From assembly GCF_002953195.1 (NCBI RefSeq), contig NZ_CP026377.1, positions 2,914,001 to 2,978,000 of the forward strand: a DNA stretch of 64,000 nt, read 5' to 3'. Numbering within the stretch: position 1 is the first letter of the stretch; each line of letters begins with the position of its first letter. Origin of the DNA: Mixta gaviniae. GTDB lineage: Bacteria; Pseudomonadota; Gammaproteobacteria; Enterobacterales; Enterobacteriaceae. A program made the position numbers and the translations under genes. Below are positions 9,427-20,304 of this stretch, piece after piece. Under the pieces are notes generated by a model. It did no database searches and was not told where the DNA came from. It worked only from the letters and a program-made list of their open reading frames with translations.

Positions 9427-10821
9427 ATGAACTGCCTCAATGCAATGGCGCCGACCAAAAGAACCAGCGTTAAGCAATCCATTATTGAAGATGTCAGTAA
9501 TATGATTAGCGGAGGCGTGCTGAATAAAGGTGATTTTCTGCCTTCTATCCGTTCGATGAGCGAAAAATACCATATTTCACGCGGCTCGGTGGTGATGGCT
9601 TATAAGGCGCTGGAGAGCCTGGGCTATATTGTTGGCCGCGAACGCGTCTGTTATCAGGTGGTGGGTAATACGCTGCAAAAAGGTCTTTCCGCCGTTCGGC
9701 CACCTGACAGCCCGGCGTCAGACGTGGCGCCTGTGGCGGACGAGAGCGACGATTCCCCCGATACCGATATTTGCCGCAAGCTTGAACGGCAGGATGGCGC
9801 CTTGCCCGGCCATTTCGCGCGCAAATGGTTTGCCGCATTGCCGGCCGGCAAAACGCTTGCCGTCTCTTCGGCGCAGCATCAGGCGGAGCTGCGCGCGGTG
9901 AAAGAGAGTTTTTGCCGCGTGATCAGGATGTCGCGCGGTACGCAGATCGATGCGCAAAATATGCTGCTGCTGCCAGGGCAGCAGGAGGCGATTTTGCTGC
10001 TGGCGCAGTATGGTAAGCTGCATTCACCCCATCCCAGCGTTGTTCTGGAAGATCCCTGCTCCCCTAAAGTTGTGCAGCTGTTTACCTCGCTGGGCTATAA
10101 CATTATTCGCGCCCGGGTTAACGCGGGCGGCATGGATATCAGCAGCCTGCCCGATCGCCCGGTCGATTTTATCTATACCTCGCCGACGCATCAGTTTCCT
10201 TCCGGCGCGACCATGAGCCCGCAAAGGCGGGTGGCGCTGCTGCAGTGGGCAGAGCGCCATAATGCGCTGATCGTGGAAAACGATTCGTGCGCCCTGCTCG
10301 GCTTCGGCAGCGATATTACGCCAACGCTCTCTGCCAGCTATCCTAATAGCCGCATTATCTATCTCTCCACCACCGCCGAGCTTTCCGGCAGCAATGTTAA
10401 CCTCTCGTTCGTTATCGCTCCGGAGGAGATGCTTTCCTCCCTGGTCCAGCTGAAAAAGCTGCTGTTCAGCGAGGTGCAGCCGATGATCAGCGGCACGCTG
10501 AGCCTGTTCCTGAATTCAAATCACTTCATTAAATTCCTGTCAAAAAACCTGCAGCTGCGCCGCCAAAAATATCAGCTGGCGCTTGCCGGGCTGCAGCGTG
10601 CGATTGACGATCCGGCGGTGTGGGGCCAGCCTCAGGCAGGTTTCTTCTCCTTTGCCGATAAAAACAGGGCGATTGCGCCGGAGGTGATAAAAAACCACTT
10701 TTTCGATCTCGCCCTGTTTTATGCCCACGCCGGGCGCCATCAGGACAAACGTTATATCTACCCGCTGGCGGCTTTTTCACTGGAACATATTGAAAAAATT
10801 AATCAGAAGCTCGCGACCTGA
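9427..10821 (+). CDS. MocR-type (GntR/aminotransferase-fold) regulator with a degenerate PLP site
   Basis: A 464-residue protein. Residues about 14-80 are a GntR winged helix (SISRGSVVMAYKALESLGYI). Residues about 120-460 are an aminotransferase-fold domain of the MocR type, recognisable from SPTHQFPSGATMSPQRR. The segment that should carry the PLP-binding Lys and the following Arg reads YLSTTAELSGSNVNLSFV (residues 312-329), so both are missing. The Tyr of the DPGYPG-type loop is also changed (EDPCSPKV). The protein may sense something other than PLP or act without ligand. It is divergent from the tad operon, so regulation of flp is a reasonable guess only. The first ATG has a weak ribosome site, and Met7 is an alternative start. 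Confidence 0.82.
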   Translation: MNCLNAMAPTKRTSVKQSIIEDVSNMISGGVLNKGDFLPSIRSMSEKYHISRGSVVMAYKALESLGYIVGRERVCYQVVGNTLQKGLSAVRPPDSPASDVAPVADESDDSPDTDICRKLERQDGALPGHFARKWFAALPAGKTLAVSSAQHQAELRAVKESFCRVIRMSRGTQIDAQNMLLLPGQQEAILLLAQYGKLHSPHPSVVLEDPCSPKVVQLFTSLGYNIIRARVNAGGMDISSLPDRPVDFIYTSPTHQFPSGATMSPQRRVALLQWAERHNALIVENDSCALLGFGSDITPTLSASYPNSRIIYLSTTAELSGSNVNLSFVIAPEEMLSSLVQLKKLLFSEVQPMISGTLSLFLNSNHFIKFLSKNLQLRRQKYQLALAGLQRAIDDPAVWGQPQAGFFSFADKNRAIAPEVIKNHFFDLALFYAHAGRHQDKRYIYPLAAFSLEHIEKINQKLAT

Positions 10822-10845
10822 TCGCCAATGCACCCGCAGCTTCAG

Positions 10846-10868
10846 GCGGCGGGCTCCCTGCCCGCCGC
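10846..10868 (+). terminator. Terminator after the MocR-like gene
   Basis: GCGGCGGGC and GCCCGCCGC form a 9-bp stem with a 5-base loop, followed by GCTTTAT. A second hairpin (CGCGGCAT/ATGCCGCG, 10877-10902, then TTTC) lies just beyond, so this is probably a tandem terminator. Confidence 0.6.
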
Positions 10869-11040
10869 GCTTTATCCGCGGCATGCGTCATGCGATGCCG
10901 CGTTTCATCTTTAGCAGCATTAATATAATCTGCCCCAGCGCCGTCAGCGATGCCTGAAACGCGCTGTTTTTTAATGAATTTTCTCCCGTTGGCCGTGCTA
11001 GCATCTGGCGTTACCGCTTAGAGAAAAGGAATTATTCGTC

Positions 11041-11319
11041 GTGAGCCTCTGGAATAGCTATCTGCCGCCGCTTTTCGCCCTCTGCCTGCTACTGCTTCTG
11101 TTCTGCCGCTACCCCGGCATTATGATGCCTTTCACCGCCCTGCTGGCGGCGTTGCTATTTTTACAAAATGAGTATCAGGAGCCGCGCTATGCGCTGCTGG
11201 CGCTGCTGTTAACCGGCGTGGCGCTGGGTATGCTCTGTTTTATGGTTGAAAAGCGCTGTCGCGCCTGGCGGCGGCGCGGCGTTCACTACGCGGAGGCGGC
11301 CAAAAGCTGGCACGTCTGA
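11041..11319 (+). CDS. Small hydrophobic membrane protein of unknown function
   Basis: A 92-residue protein starting with GTG. AAGGA lies about 11 bases upstream. The sequence suggests three membrane helices (about residues 8-22, 28-41 and 50-70) and ends in a basic, Arg-rich cytoplasmic tail (EKRCRAWRRRG). I do not recognise the family. It stands alone between terminators, so its context gives no functional hint. GC content and codon use look like the backbone, which supports it being a real gene. Confidence 0.6.
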   Translation: MSLWNSYLPPLFALCLLLLLFCRYPGIMMPFTALLAALLFLQNEYQEPRYALLALLLTGVALGMLCFMVEKRCRAWRRRGVHYAEAAKSWHV

Positions 11320-11326
11320 ATGAAAA

Positions 11327-11346
11327 AATGCGCCGCAGGGCGCATT
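11327..11346. terminator. Stem-loop after the small membrane protein gene
   Basis: AATGCGCC, loop GCAG, GGCGCATT form a perfect 8-bp stem eight bases after the stop codon. An A-run precedes it and only a short T-stretch is present, so it is a weak terminator on the plus strand and better on the minus strand. Confidence 0.5.
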
Positions 11347-11418
11347 GCAGTGATGCTGAAAACGGCTCAGGCCACAGGCGACGTGATGTCTGCGCGCCCG
11401 GCTTCAGCCGGCGTCGCC

Positions 11419-11588
11419 TGATGACCAGCGGTGCGCGGTCGCCAGGGCAGACAGGATCAGGAGCGGCCGCTGCGTATTAGCGGTCGCCCGGCCGGCCTGG
11501 ATCAGAAGCGACCGGGACACGGTCGCCTGGATTAACAGCGCCGGCGCGCTGTCGGTTCGGATCAGTAGCGGCTGGCCTGCGCCAGCTT
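11419..11588. repeat. Degenerate tandem repeat of about 30-45 bp ending in the aldo/keto reductase gene
   Basis: Units beginning GGATCAGnAGCG or GGATTAACAGCG occur at 11454, 11499, 11529 and 11559, each preceded by a GGTCGCCtgg-like block. A more diverged unit starts near 11419. The last unit contains the stop codon of the reductase gene, so the array looks like repeated duplication of that 3' end. Confidence 0.6.
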
Positions 11589-12524
11589 ATCAATTTCATC
11601 CAGATTCAGGCGCAGCGTGGCCGCTTTCACCAGCTCGTCGACCTGCTCCAGCGAAGTCGCGCTAACGATCGGCGCGGTAATACCCGGACGGGCGATCTGC
11701 CACGCGAGCGCTACCTGCGCCGGGGTCACATTGCGCGCCTGCGCGGTTTCATCCAGCGCCTGCAAAATACGCAGCCCGCGCTCGTTGAGGTATTTTTCCA
11801 CTACGCCCTGCCCGCGCTGGCTTTTGCTGGCATCTTCCGGACGGCGGTATTTGCCGCTCAGGAAGCCGCTGGCCAGCGAATAGTAGTTAATCACGCCAAG
11901 GCCATTCTCTTGCGCTACCTGTTCCAGCCCGCTCTCATATTCCTGGCGATCGTAGAGGTTATATTCCGGCTGCAGCGTTTCATAACGCGCCAGATGGTTC
12001 TGCTCGCTGACTTTCAGCGCCTCGGTAAGGCGCGCCGCCGAATAGTTAGAGGCGCCGATAGCGCGCACCTTCCCTTCGCGGATCAGATCGTCGAACGCTT
12101 TCAGCGTCTCTTCCAGCGGCGTCTGGTCATCATCGCGATGCGCCTGATAAAGATCGATATAATCGGTCTGCAGGCGACGCAGCGAATCCTCTACCGCCTG
12201 ACGGATGTAGTTCGCAGAGAGCCCGGTTTTTTCCGGCGACATCTCCATACCGACTTTGGTCGCCAGAATAATCTTATCGCGCTTGCCGGTTTTTTTCAGC
12301 CAGTTGCCAATGATGGTCTCTGATTCGCCGCCTTGATTGCCCGGCGCCCAGCGGGAATAGACATCAGCGGTATCGATGAACCATAGCCCTTTCTCCACCA
12401 GCGCATCCAGCAGCGTAAAAGAGGCGTCCTGATCGACGGTCCAGCCGAACACGTTGCCGCCGAAGGTCAGCGCCGGCACTTCAATGCCACTGCGGCCCAG
12501 CTGACGGGTTTCAATCTGACTCAT
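11562..12524 (-). CDS. Aldo/keto reductase
   Basis: A protein of about 320 residues with the TIM-barrel AKR signature. It has the N-terminal RQLGRSGIEVPALTFGG, catalytic Asp and Tyr in FIDTADVYSRW, Lys in IILATKVG, and His in DLYQAHRDDD. A C-terminal NADPH-binding segment ends in ASRY. It reduces aldehydes or ketones with NADPH; the physiological substrate is unknown. Two ATGs lie in tandem. The second (12524) is spaced 7 bases from AGGAG and is preferred over the first (12527). It is divergent from mdtA. Confidence 0.88.
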   Translation of the reverse strand: MSQIETRQLGRSGIEVPALTFGGNVFGWTVDQDASFTLLDALVEKGLWFIDTADVYSRWAPGNQGGESETIIGNWLKKTGKRDKIILATKVGMEMSPEKTGLSANYIRQAVEDSLRRLQTDYIDLYQAHRDDDQTPLEETLKAFDDLIREGKVRAIGASNYSAARLTEALKVSEQNHLARYETLQPEYNLYDRQEYESGLEQVAQENGLGVINYYSLASGFLSGKYRRPEDASKSQRGQGVVEKYLNERGLRILQALDETAQARNVTPAQVALAWQIARPGITAPIVSATSLEQVDELVKAATLRLNLDEIDKLAQASRY

Positions 12525-12703
12525 CATTGTTCTCCTTAATTAATATATTTCCAACCTGTTGATCAGCGTAGCAAACATCCGGGCTTCTGCTTTGACGATT
12601 TCTGGCGCAGCTTATGCGTAAAGGAAAGTGGCCACGTCGATTTGTCTCGCCGCGCCGGATCGCAGATACTTACGTCAGCCTTACGGCGACCTTACAGTTA
12701 TTC

Positions 12704-12721
12704 TTAATTCCTCCATTTTTT
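12704..12721 (+). promoter_or_regulatory. Possible BaeR box upstream of mdtA
   Basis: The AATTCCTCCATTTTTTTG region resembles the BaeR consensus (TTTTTCTCCATnATTGGC), matching best at the TTC-TCCAT core. It lies about 100 bases before mdtA, where E. coli also has its BaeR site. The match is imperfect. Confidence 0.45.
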
Positions 12722-12818
12722 TGTCCCAGTTAATTACTAAACTGGTTACCTTTGCGGGCCGTGGCCTTGCTGACCCGCCTGGACCTTTGACTACACTGCC
12801 GGAGAGCAATAAACCGCA

Positions 12819-14069
12819 ATGAATGCCTCACGCCGTACCTCGAAAAAAATTCTGCTGCTTATCCTGATCGCGCTGGGCGCCGTCGCCGCTTATTTCCTGT
12901 GGCCGCGCGGCGACGGCGGCGCTGAAAACGGGCAGCCTGCGGGCGGACAAACGCAGCAGCGCGGCAAAGGCGGTCGACGCGCAATGCCGCTGGCGCCGGT
13001 GCAGGCAGCCACCGCACAGACGCAAAGCGTGCCGCAATATTTTTCCGGGCTCGGCACCGTCACCGCCGCCAACACCGTCACGGTGCGCAGCCGCGTCGAC
13101 GGCGAGCTGAAGGCGATCCATTTCCAGGAGGGGCAGCAGGTAAAAGCGGGCCAGCTGCTGGCGGAAATCGACCCGCGGCCTTTCCAGGTGGCGCTGACGC
13201 AGGCCCAGGGGCAACTGGCACGCGATCAGGCGACGCTGGCCAACGCGCGCCGCGATCTGGCGCGCTATGAAAAACTGGCGAAAACCCGCCTGGTTTCACA
13301 GCAGGATCTCGATACCCAACGCGCGTTAGTGAGCGAGACGCTCGGCACCCTCAAGGCGGACGAAGGCAGCGTCGCCAGCGCCGAACTCAACCTGAGCTAC
13401 AGCCGCATCACCGCGCCTATCGACGGCCGCGCCGGCCTGAAGCAGGTAGATATCGGCAACTATATTACCAGCGGCGATACCACCGGCCTGGTGGTGCTAA
13501 CGCAGACGCACCCGATCGACGTGCTGTTCAGCCTGCCGGAAAACACCATTCAGGCGATTCTTCAGGCGCAAAAAGCGGGCCAGCCCTTGCCAGTCGAAGC
13601 CTGGGATCGCAGCAACAGCACGCTGCTAACGCAGGGCGAACTGTTAAGTCTGGATAACCAGATAGACGCCACCACCGGCACCATCAAACTCAAGGCGCGC
13701 TTCAGCAATGAGGATGATCGCCTGTTCCCCAACCAGTTCGTCAACGCGCGTCTTAAGGTCAATACGCTACACGACGCGGTAGTGATCCCCACCGCCGCCC
13801 TGCAGATGGGCAACGAAGGCAATTTCGTCTGGGTGGTCAACAGCGATAATAAAGTCAGTAAGAAAAGCGTGACGCCAGGATTGCAGGATAGCCAGAAAGT
13901 GGTGATCAGCGCCGGGCTGGATGCGGGCGAGCGCGTGGTAACCGACGGCCTTGATCGTCTGACGGAAGGGGCGACGGTGGAAGTGGTGGCGCCCCAGTCG
14001 ACGCCGCTTAGCGACACAAAAGCGACCCAGCCGGCCAAAGGCGATCGCGCGAAAGGAGATCGCGGCTGA
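12819..14069 (+). CDS. mdtA: MdtA, periplasmic adaptor of the MdtABC efflux pump
   Basis: A 416-residue membrane-fusion protein. It has an N-terminal anchor helix (residues 10-28), a low-complexity linker, then lipoyl and hairpin parts ([20 protein letters not shown]) and beta-barrel domains typical of RND adaptors. It joins the MdtB/MdtC inner-membrane transporters to TolC and exports bile salts, novobiocin and similar compounds. Its stop overlaps mdtB by one base. Length matches E. coli MdtA (415). The ribosome site is weak (GGAG 14 bases upstream). Confidence 0.95.
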   Translation: MNASRRTSKKILLLILIALGAVAAYFLWPRGDGGAENGQPAGGQTQQRGKGGRRAMPLAPVQAATAQTQSVPQYFSGLGTVTAANTVTVRSRVDGELKAIHFQEGQQVKAGQLLAEIDPRPFQVALTQAQGQLARDQATLANARRDLARYEKLAKTRLVSQQDLDTQRALVSETLGTLKADEGSVASAELNLSYSRITAPIDGRAGLKQVDIGNYITSGDTTGLVVLTQTHPIDVLFSLPENTIQAILQAQKAGQPLPVEAWDRSNSTLLTQGELLSLDNQIDATTGTIKLKARFSNEDDRLFPNQFVNARLKVNTLHDAVVIPTAALQMGNEGNFVWVVNSDNKVSKKSVTPGLQDSQKVVISAGLDAGERVVTDGLDRLTEGATVEVVAPQSTPLSDTKATQPAKGDRAKGDRG

Positions 14070-17000
14070 TGCAGGTAATGCCCCCTAACGCCACCGGCGG
14101 CCCGTCCCGTCACTTTATTCTGCGCCCGGTAGCCACCACACTGTTGATGGTGGCGATCCTGCTGGCCGGCATTCTCGGCTATCGCTTCCTGCCTGTTTCC
14201 GCGCTGCCGGAAGTGGACTACCCCACCATCCAGGTGGTGACACTCTATCCCGGGGCCAGCCCTGACGTGGTCACCTCGGCGATCACCGCGCCGCTGGAGC
14301 GGCAGTTCGGCCAGATGTCCGGGCTGCAGCAGATGTCGTCGCAAAGCTCCGGCGGTGCGTCGGTCGTGACGCTGCAGTTCCAGCTGACGCTGCCGCTTGA
14401 CGTGGCAGAGCAGGAAGTCCAGGCGGCGATTAACTCCGCCACCAATCTGCTGCCAAACGATCTGCCGAACCCGCCAGTCTACAGCAAGGTCAACCCGGCC
14501 GATCCGCCGATCATGACGCTGGCGGTGACCACCACCAGCATGCCAATGACCCAGGTGCAGGATATGGTGGAGACCCGTATCGCGCAGAAGATTTCTCAGG
14601 TCAGCGGCGTCGGTCTGGTAACGCTCTCCGGCGGCCAGCGTCCGGCGGTGCGGGTAAAAATGAACGCTCAGGCGCTCGCTTCGCTGGGGCTGGATAGCGA
14701 AACGGTGCGCACCGCCATCGCCAACGCCAACGTCAATTCGGCGAAAGGCAGCCTCGACGGGCCGGAGCGCGCTATTACCCTCTCGGCCAACGATCAGATG
14801 CAGTCGGCGGAAGATTATCGCCAGCTGATCGTCGCTTACCGCAATAATGCGCCGGTGCGGCTCGGCGACGTCGCCACCGTGGAACAGGGAGCGGAGAACA
14901 GCTGGCTTGGCGCCTGGGCCAACCGCCAACAGGCGATCGTGCTGAATGTGCAGCGCCAGCCGGGTGCCAACATTATCGCCACTGCGGACAATATCCGCAG
15001 CCTGCTGCCGGAACTGACCGCCTCGCTGCCGAAATCGGTAGAGGTGAAACTGCTTTCCGACCGCACCACCAATATCCGCGCCTCGGTGCATGACGTGCAG
15101 CTGGAGCTGATGCTGGCGATCGCGCTGGTCGTCATGATTATCTATCTGTTCCTGCGCAACGTACCCGCCACTATCATTCCCGCCGTGGCGGTGCCGCTGT
15201 CGCTGATCGGCACCTTTGCGGTGCTGTATCTGCTCGACTTCTCAATCAATAACCTGACGCTGATGGCGTTGACCATCGCCACCGGCTTCGTGGTAGATGA
15301 TGCGATTGTGGTGATCGAGAACATCTCCCGTTATATCGAGCAGGGTGAAAAGCCGCTGGCGGCGACGCTAAAAGGCGCGGGCGAAATCGGCTTTACCATT
15401 ATCTCTCTGACTTTCTCACTGATTGCGGTACTGATCCCGCTGCTGTTTATGGGGGATATCGTCGGCCGCCTGTTCCGCGAGTTCGCCGTCACGCTGGCGG
15501 TAGCGATCCTGATCTCCGCCGTGGTCTCGCTGACGCTGACGCCGATGATGTGCGCGCGCATGCTGAGCGCGGAGTCGCTGCGCAGGCAGAACCGCTTTTC
15601 GCGCGCCAGCGAAGCGATGTTCGATCGCATCATTGCCCTCTACGGCCGCTTTCTGAAGCGGGTGCTAAACCATCCATGGATAACGCTGGGCGTGGCGCTG
15701 GCAACACTGGTGCTGACGGTGCTGCTGTGGGCGTTAATCCCGAAAGGCTTTTTCCCGCTGCAGGATAACGGCATCATTCAGGGCACCCTGCAGGCGCCGC
15801 AGAGCGTTTCTTACGCCAGCATGGCGCAGCGCACGCGCGACGTCGCCTCAATTATCGAGCGCGATCCGGCGGTGCAGAGCGTTACCTCGTTTGTCGGCGT
15901 TGACGGCACCAACCCGGCGCTGAACAGCGCCCGCGTGCAGATCAATCTCAAGCCGCTGGATGAGCGCCACGACCGCATCCCGGCAGTGGTGACGCGCCTG
16001 CAAAATGCGGTGGCGCGTATGCCGGGCGTTACGCTCTGGCTGCAGCCGGTGCAGGATCTCACCATTGATACTCAACTGAGCCGCACCCAGTATCAGTTTA
16101 CCCTGCAGACCGGCTCGCTGGATGCGCTCAGCGAATGGGTGCCGCAACTGCTGGCGCGCCTGCGCGCCCTGCCGCAGCTGAAGGATGTCAGCAGCGACTG
16201 GCAGGATCAGGGGCTGGAAGCCTACGTGAAGGTCGATCGCGACAGCGCCAGCCGCCTTGGTATCAGCATGAGCGATATCGACAACGCGCTCTATAACGCT
16301 TTCGGCCAGCGTCTGATCTCGACGATTTATACACAGGCGAATCAGTATCGCGTGGTGCTGGAGCAGGATACCCGCCAGTCGCCGGGGCTGGCGGCGCTGA
16401 ACGATATCCGTATCGCCACCAGCGACGGCGGCGCGATACCGCTCAACGCCGTGGCGCAGGTAGAGCAGCGCTACGGCGCGCTGGCGGTAAATCATCTCGA
16501 CCAGTTCCCCTCCACCACCTTCTCGTTCAATCTTAATGCGGGCTATTCGCTGGGCGAGGCGGTAAAAGCGATCGGCGAGGCGGAGAAAGATTTGGCGATG
16601 CCGTCAGATATTATCACCCGCTTCCAGGGCAGCACGCTGGCGTTTCAGGCGGCGCTGGGCAGCACGGTGTGGCTGATTGTCGCGGCGATCGTCGCGATGT
16701 ATATCGTGCTGGGCGTGCTGTATGAGAGCTTTATTCATCCGATCACCATTCTTTCGACACTGCCGACCGCCGGCGTCGGCGCGCTGCTGGCGCTGATGCT
16801 CAGCGGACACGAACTGGATGTGATCGCCATCATCGGCATTATTCTGCTGATCGGCATCGTGAAGAAAAACGCCATCATGATGATCGATTTCGCCCTCGCC
16901 GCCGAACGCGAGCAGGGCAAGTCGCCTTATGAAGCGATCTATCAGGCCTGCCTGCTGCGTTTCCGGCCGATCCTGATGACCACGCTGGCGGCGCTGCTGG

Positions 17001-17191
17001 GCGCGCTGCCGCTGATGCTCAGCACCGGCGTCGGCGCGGAGCTACGGCGCCCGCTTGGCATCGCGATGGTCGGCGGTCTGATCCTCAGCCAGGTGCTGAC
17101 GCTGTTCACCACCCCGGTGATTTATCTGCTGTTCGATCGTCTGGCGCACTCCGCGCGTCGTCGCCTGCAGCGTGGGGAGGCGCGCCCGTGA
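14069..17191 (+). CDS. mdtB: MdtB, RND transporter subunit
   Basis: A 1040-residue RND permease, the E. coli MdtB length. Features include the N-terminal helix [20 protein letters not shown], large periplasmic porter domains between TM1-2 and TM7-8, and the TM4 charged relay ([14 protein letters not shown] with its paired Asp). Twelve membrane helices are expected. MdtB works as a heterotrimer with MdtC, MdtB mainly providing proton translocation. It overlaps mdtC by 4 bases. Confidence 0.96.
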   Translation: MQVMPPNATGGPSRHFILRPVATTLLMVAILLAGILGYRFLPVSALPEVDYPTIQVVTLYPGASPDVVTSAITAPLERQFGQMSGLQQMSSQSSGGASVVTLQFQLTLPLDVAEQEVQAAINSATNLLPNDLPNPPVYSKVNPADPPIMTLAVTTTSMPMTQVQDMVETRIAQKISQVSGVGLVTLSGGQRPAVRVKMNAQALASLGLDSETVRTAIANANVNSAKGSLDGPERAITLSANDQMQSAEDYRQLIVAYRNNAPVRLGDVATVEQGAENSWLGAWANRQQAIVLNVQRQPGANIIATADNIRSLLPELTASLPKSVEVKLLSDRTTNIRASVHDVQLELMLAIALVVMIIYLFLRNVPATIIPAVAVPLSLIGTFAVLYLLDFSINNLTLMALTIATGFVVDDAIVVIENISRYIEQGEKPLAATLKGAGEIGFTIISLTFSLIAVLIPLLFMGDIVGRLFREFAVTLAVAILISAVVSLTLTPMMCARMLSAESLRRQNRFSRASEAMFDRIIALYGRFLKRVLNHPWITLGVALATLVLTVLLWALIPKGFFPLQDNGIIQGTLQAPQSVSYASMAQRTRDVASIIERDPAVQSVTSFVGVDGTNPALNSARVQINLKPLDERHDRIPAVVTRLQNAVARMPGVTLWLQPVQDLTIDTQLSRTQYQFTLQTGSLDALSEWVPQLLARLRALPQLKDVSSDWQDQGLEAYVKVDRDSASRLGISMSDIDNALYNAFGQRLISTIYTQANQYRVVLEQDTRQSPGLAALNDIRIATSDGGAIPLNAVAQVEQRYGALAVNHLDQFPSTTFSFNLNAGYSLGEAVKAIGEAEKDLAMPSDIITRFQGSTLAFQAALGSTVWLIVAAIVAMYIVLGVLYESFIHPITILSTLPTAGVGALLALMLSGHELDVIAIIGIILLIGIVKKNAIMMIDFALAAEREQGKSPYEAIYQACLLRFRPILMTTLAALLGALPLMLSTGVGAELRRPLGIAMVGGLILSQVLTLFTTPVIYLLFDRLAHSARRRLQRGEARP

Positions 17192-20100
17192 AGTTTTTCG
17201 CGCTGTTTATCTATCGGCCAGTGGCGACCTGCCTGCTGACGCTGGCGATCGCGCTGGTCGGCATTCTCGGTTTTCGTCTGCTGCCGGTGGCGCCGCTGCC
17301 GCAGGTTGATTTTCCGGTGATCATGGTCAGCGCCTCGCTCCCGGGCGCCTCGCCGGAGACCATGGCCTCGTCGGTGGCGACGCCGCTGGAGCGATCGCTG
17401 GGCCGTATCGCCGGGGTGAGCGAAATGACCTCCACCAGCTCGCTGGGCAGCACGCGCATCATTATGGTGTTTGACTACGACCGCGACATCAACGGCGCGG
17501 CGCGCGACGTGCAGGCGGCGATCAACGCGGCGCAGAGCCTGCTGCCGAGCGGGATGCCGAGCCGGCCTACCTGGCGCAAGGCTAACCCCTCCGACGCGCC
17601 GATCATGATCATGACGCTAACCTCGGATGACTGGACGCCGGGCCAGCTTTATGACTACGCCTCGACGCAGCTGGCGCAAAAACTGTCGCAGATTGAAGGG
17701 GTTGGCGATGTCACCGTTGGCGGCAGCTCGCTGCCCGCGGTGCGCGTGCAGCTTAATCCGCAGGCGCTGTTTAACCAGGGCGTTTCGCTCGATGCGGTGC
17801 GCGAGGCGATCGCCGCCGCCAACGTGCGGCGTCCGCAGGGTGCGGTGGAGAGTAATACGCAGCGCTGGCAGTTAAAAACCAACGACGAGTTGAAAACTGC
17901 CGCCGAATACCAGCCGCTGGTCGTTCACTACAACAACGGCGCGGCAGTGCGGCTACAGGATATCGCCACGATTACCGATTCGGTGCAGGACGTGCGCAAT
18001 GCCGGGATGACCAACGCCAAACCGGCGGTGCTGCTGGTGATCCGCAAAACCGCCGACGCCAACGTGATTCAGACCGTTGACCGTATCCGCGCCGGGCTGC
18101 CGGCGCTGCGCGAGATGATCCCTACCGCCATCAGCCTGGCGATCGCCCAGGACCGCTCCCCCACCATCCGCGCCTCGCTGGAGGAGGTGGAGCAGTCGCT
18201 GGTGATCGCCGTCGCGCTGGTGATCCTGGTGGTGTTTCTCTTTCTGCGCTCCGGCCGCGCCACGCTGATCCCGGCGGTGGCGGTGCCGGTTTCGCTGATC
18301 GGCACCTTCGCCGCCATGTACCTGTGCGGCTTCAGTCTGAATAACCTCTCACTGATGGCGCTCACTATCGCCACCGGCTTCGTGGTGGATGACGCCATCG
18401 TGGTGCTGGAGAATATCGCGCGCCATATCGAGGCGGGGATGAAGCCGCTACAGGCGGCGCTACAGGGGGTGCGCGAGGTCGGCTTTACCGTGCTGTCGAT
18501 GAGCGTCTCGCTGGTGGCGGTGTTTATTCCGCTGCTGCTGATGGGCGGCCTGGTGGGACGCCTGTTCCGCGAATTTGCCGTCACCCTCTCGGTGGCGATC
18601 ATGATTTCGCTGGTTATCTCCCTGACTCTGACGCCGATGATGTGCGCCTGGCTGCTGAAGGCGAAGCGCGAAGAGAAGCCGAAACGCGTTGACGTTAACC
18701 GGCTGCTGCTGGGTTTGCAGAGCGGCTATGGCCGCTCGCTGCAGTGGGTGCTGGATCGCGCGCGCTGGACGCTGCTGGTGCTGCTGGCCACCATCGGCCT
18801 GACGGTATATCTCTATATCACCATTCCCAAAACCTTCTTCCCGGAGCAGGATACCGGCCGGCTGATGGGCTTTATCTCCGCCGATCAGAGCATCTCTTTT
18901 CAGGCGATGCGCGGTAAGCTGGCAGATTTTATGCGCATCATCCGCGAAGATCCGGCGGTGGATAACGTTACCGGCTTTACCGGCGGATCGCGCACCAACA
19001 GCGGCTCAATGTTTATCTCGCTAAAGCCGCTGTCGCAACGTCAGGAGAGCGCCCAGCAGATTATCGCCCGCCTGCGCGCCAAACTGGCGAAAGAGCCGGG
19101 CGCCAGCCTGTTCCTGATGGCGGTACAGGATATTCGCGTCGGCGGGCGCGAAGCCAACGCCAGCTATCAGTACACGCTGCTGTCGGATAGCCTGAGCGAT
19201 CTGCGCGAGTGGGAGCCGAAAATCCGTCAGGCGTTCAGCAAGCTGCCAGAGCTGACCGACGTCAGTTCCGACCAGCAGGACAAGGGGGCGGAGATGGCGC
19301 TGATCTACGATCGCGAAAGCATGGCGCGGCTCGGCATCGATGTTGCGGACGCTAATGCCCTGCTGAACAATGCCTTCGGCCAGCGGCAGATTTCCACCAT
19401 CTATCAGCCGCTGAACCAGTACAAAGTGGTGATGGAGGTGGATCCGCGCTACACCCAGGATATCAGCGCGCTCGATCAGATGTTTGTGGTCAACGGCGAC
19501 GGTAAGGCGATTCCGCTCTCCTGGTTCGCCCGCTGGCAGCCCACCAATGCGCCGCTGTCGGTGAACCATCAGGGGCTGTCGGCCGCTTCGACCCTCGCCT
19601 TTAACCTGCCGGAAGGGGTATCGCTGTCGCAGGCCTCGGAAACCATCGAGCGCACCATGACGCAGCTCGGCGTCCCCTCCAGCGTGCGCGGCAGCTTCGC
19701 TGGTACCGCGCAGGTGTTTAAGGAGACGCAAAACAGCCAGCTTTGGCTGATAATCGCAGCCATCGCCACGGTCTATATTGTGTTGGGGATATTATATGAA
19801 AGCTATGTGCATCCGCTGACTATCCTGTCGACCCTGCCCTCGGCGGGCGTCGGCGCGCTGCTGGCGCTGGAGGGATTTGGCGCGCCGTTCAGCCTGATTG
19901 CGCTGATTGGCATCATGCTGCTGATCGGCATCGTGAAGAAAAACGCCATTATGATGGTGGATTTCGCGCTTGAGGCGCAACGCAACGGCGGCCTGAACGC
20001 GCGCGAGGCGATATTTCAGGCCTCGCTGCTGCGCTTCCGCCCGATCCTGATGACCACGCTGGCGGCGCTGCTGGGGGCGTTGCCGCTGGTGTTGACCAGC

Positions 20101-20253
20101 GGCGATGGCGCGGAGCTAAGGCAACCGCTGGGGATCACCATCGTCGGCGGCCTGGTGATGAGCCAGCTGTTAACGCTCTACACCACGCCGGTGGTCTATC
20201 TCTATATGGATAAACTGCGTCGACGTAAACAGCCGCTGGCGGCAGCCGGCTAG
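17188..20253 (+). CDS. mdtC: MdtC, RND transporter subunit
   Basis: A 1021-residue RND permease with the same layout as MdtB. It starts [20 protein letters not shown] and has [19 protein letters not shown] in TM4 and the [17 protein letters not shown] motif in TM10-11. MdtC is the drug-binding partner in the MdtB2C trimer. Length fits E. coli MdtC (1025). mdtD follows after a short gap. Confidence 0.96.
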   Translation: MKFFALFIYRPVATCLLTLAIALVGILGFRLLPVAPLPQVDFPVIMVSASLPGASPETMASSVATPLERSLGRIAGVSEMTSTSSLGSTRIIMVFDYDRDINGAARDVQAAINAAQSLLPSGMPSRPTWRKANPSDAPIMIMTLTSDDWTPGQLYDYASTQLAQKLSQIEGVGDVTVGGSSLPAVRVQLNPQALFNQGVSLDAVREAIAAANVRRPQGAVESNTQRWQLKTNDELKTAAEYQPLVVHYNNGAAVRLQDIATITDSVQDVRNAGMTNAKPAVLLVIRKTADANVIQTVDRIRAGLPALREMIPTAISLAIAQDRSPTIRASLEEVEQSLVIAVALVILVVFLFLRSGRATLIPAVAVPVSLIGTFAAMYLCGFSLNNLSLMALTIATGFVVDDAIVVLENIARHIEAGMKPLQAALQGVREVGFTVLSMSVSLVAVFIPLLLMGGLVGRLFREFAVTLSVAIMISLVISLTLTPMMCAWLLKAKREEKPKRVDVNRLLLGLQSGYGRSLQWVLDRARWTLLVLLATIGLTVYLYITIPKTFFPEQDTGRLMGFISADQSISFQAMRGKLADFMRIIREDPAVDNVTGFTGGSRTNSGSMFISLKPLSQRQESAQQIIARLRAKLAKEPGASLFLMAVQDIRVGGREANASYQYTLLSDSLSDLREWEPKIRQAFSKLPELTDVSSDQQDKGAEMALIYDRESMARLGIDVADANALLNNAFGQRQISTIYQPLNQYKVVMEVDPRYTQDISALDQMFVVNGDGKAIPLSWFARWQPTNAPLSVNHQGLSAASTLAFNLPEGVSLSQASETIERTMTQLGVPSSVRGSFAGTAQVFKETQNSQLWLIIAAIATVYIVLGILYESYVHPLTILSTLPSAGVGALLALEGFGAPFSLIALIGIMLLIGIVKKNAIMMVDFALEAQRNGGLNAREAIFQASLLRFRPILMTTLAALLGALPLVLTSGDGAELRQPLGITIVGGLVMSQLLTLYTTPVVYLYMDKLRRRKQPLAAAG

Positions 20254-20304
20254 CGGTTGCCGGGCCTGACGGCCCGGCCGTTCGACGCGCAACAGAGGCG
20301 AATT

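Noticed and set aside
13562..15091. 509-residue antisense frame opposite mdtA/mdtB
   Set aside because: It is a shadow frame in GC-rich coding DNA. Its protein is rich in Arg, Gln and His without any motif, and the sense genes are unmistakable.
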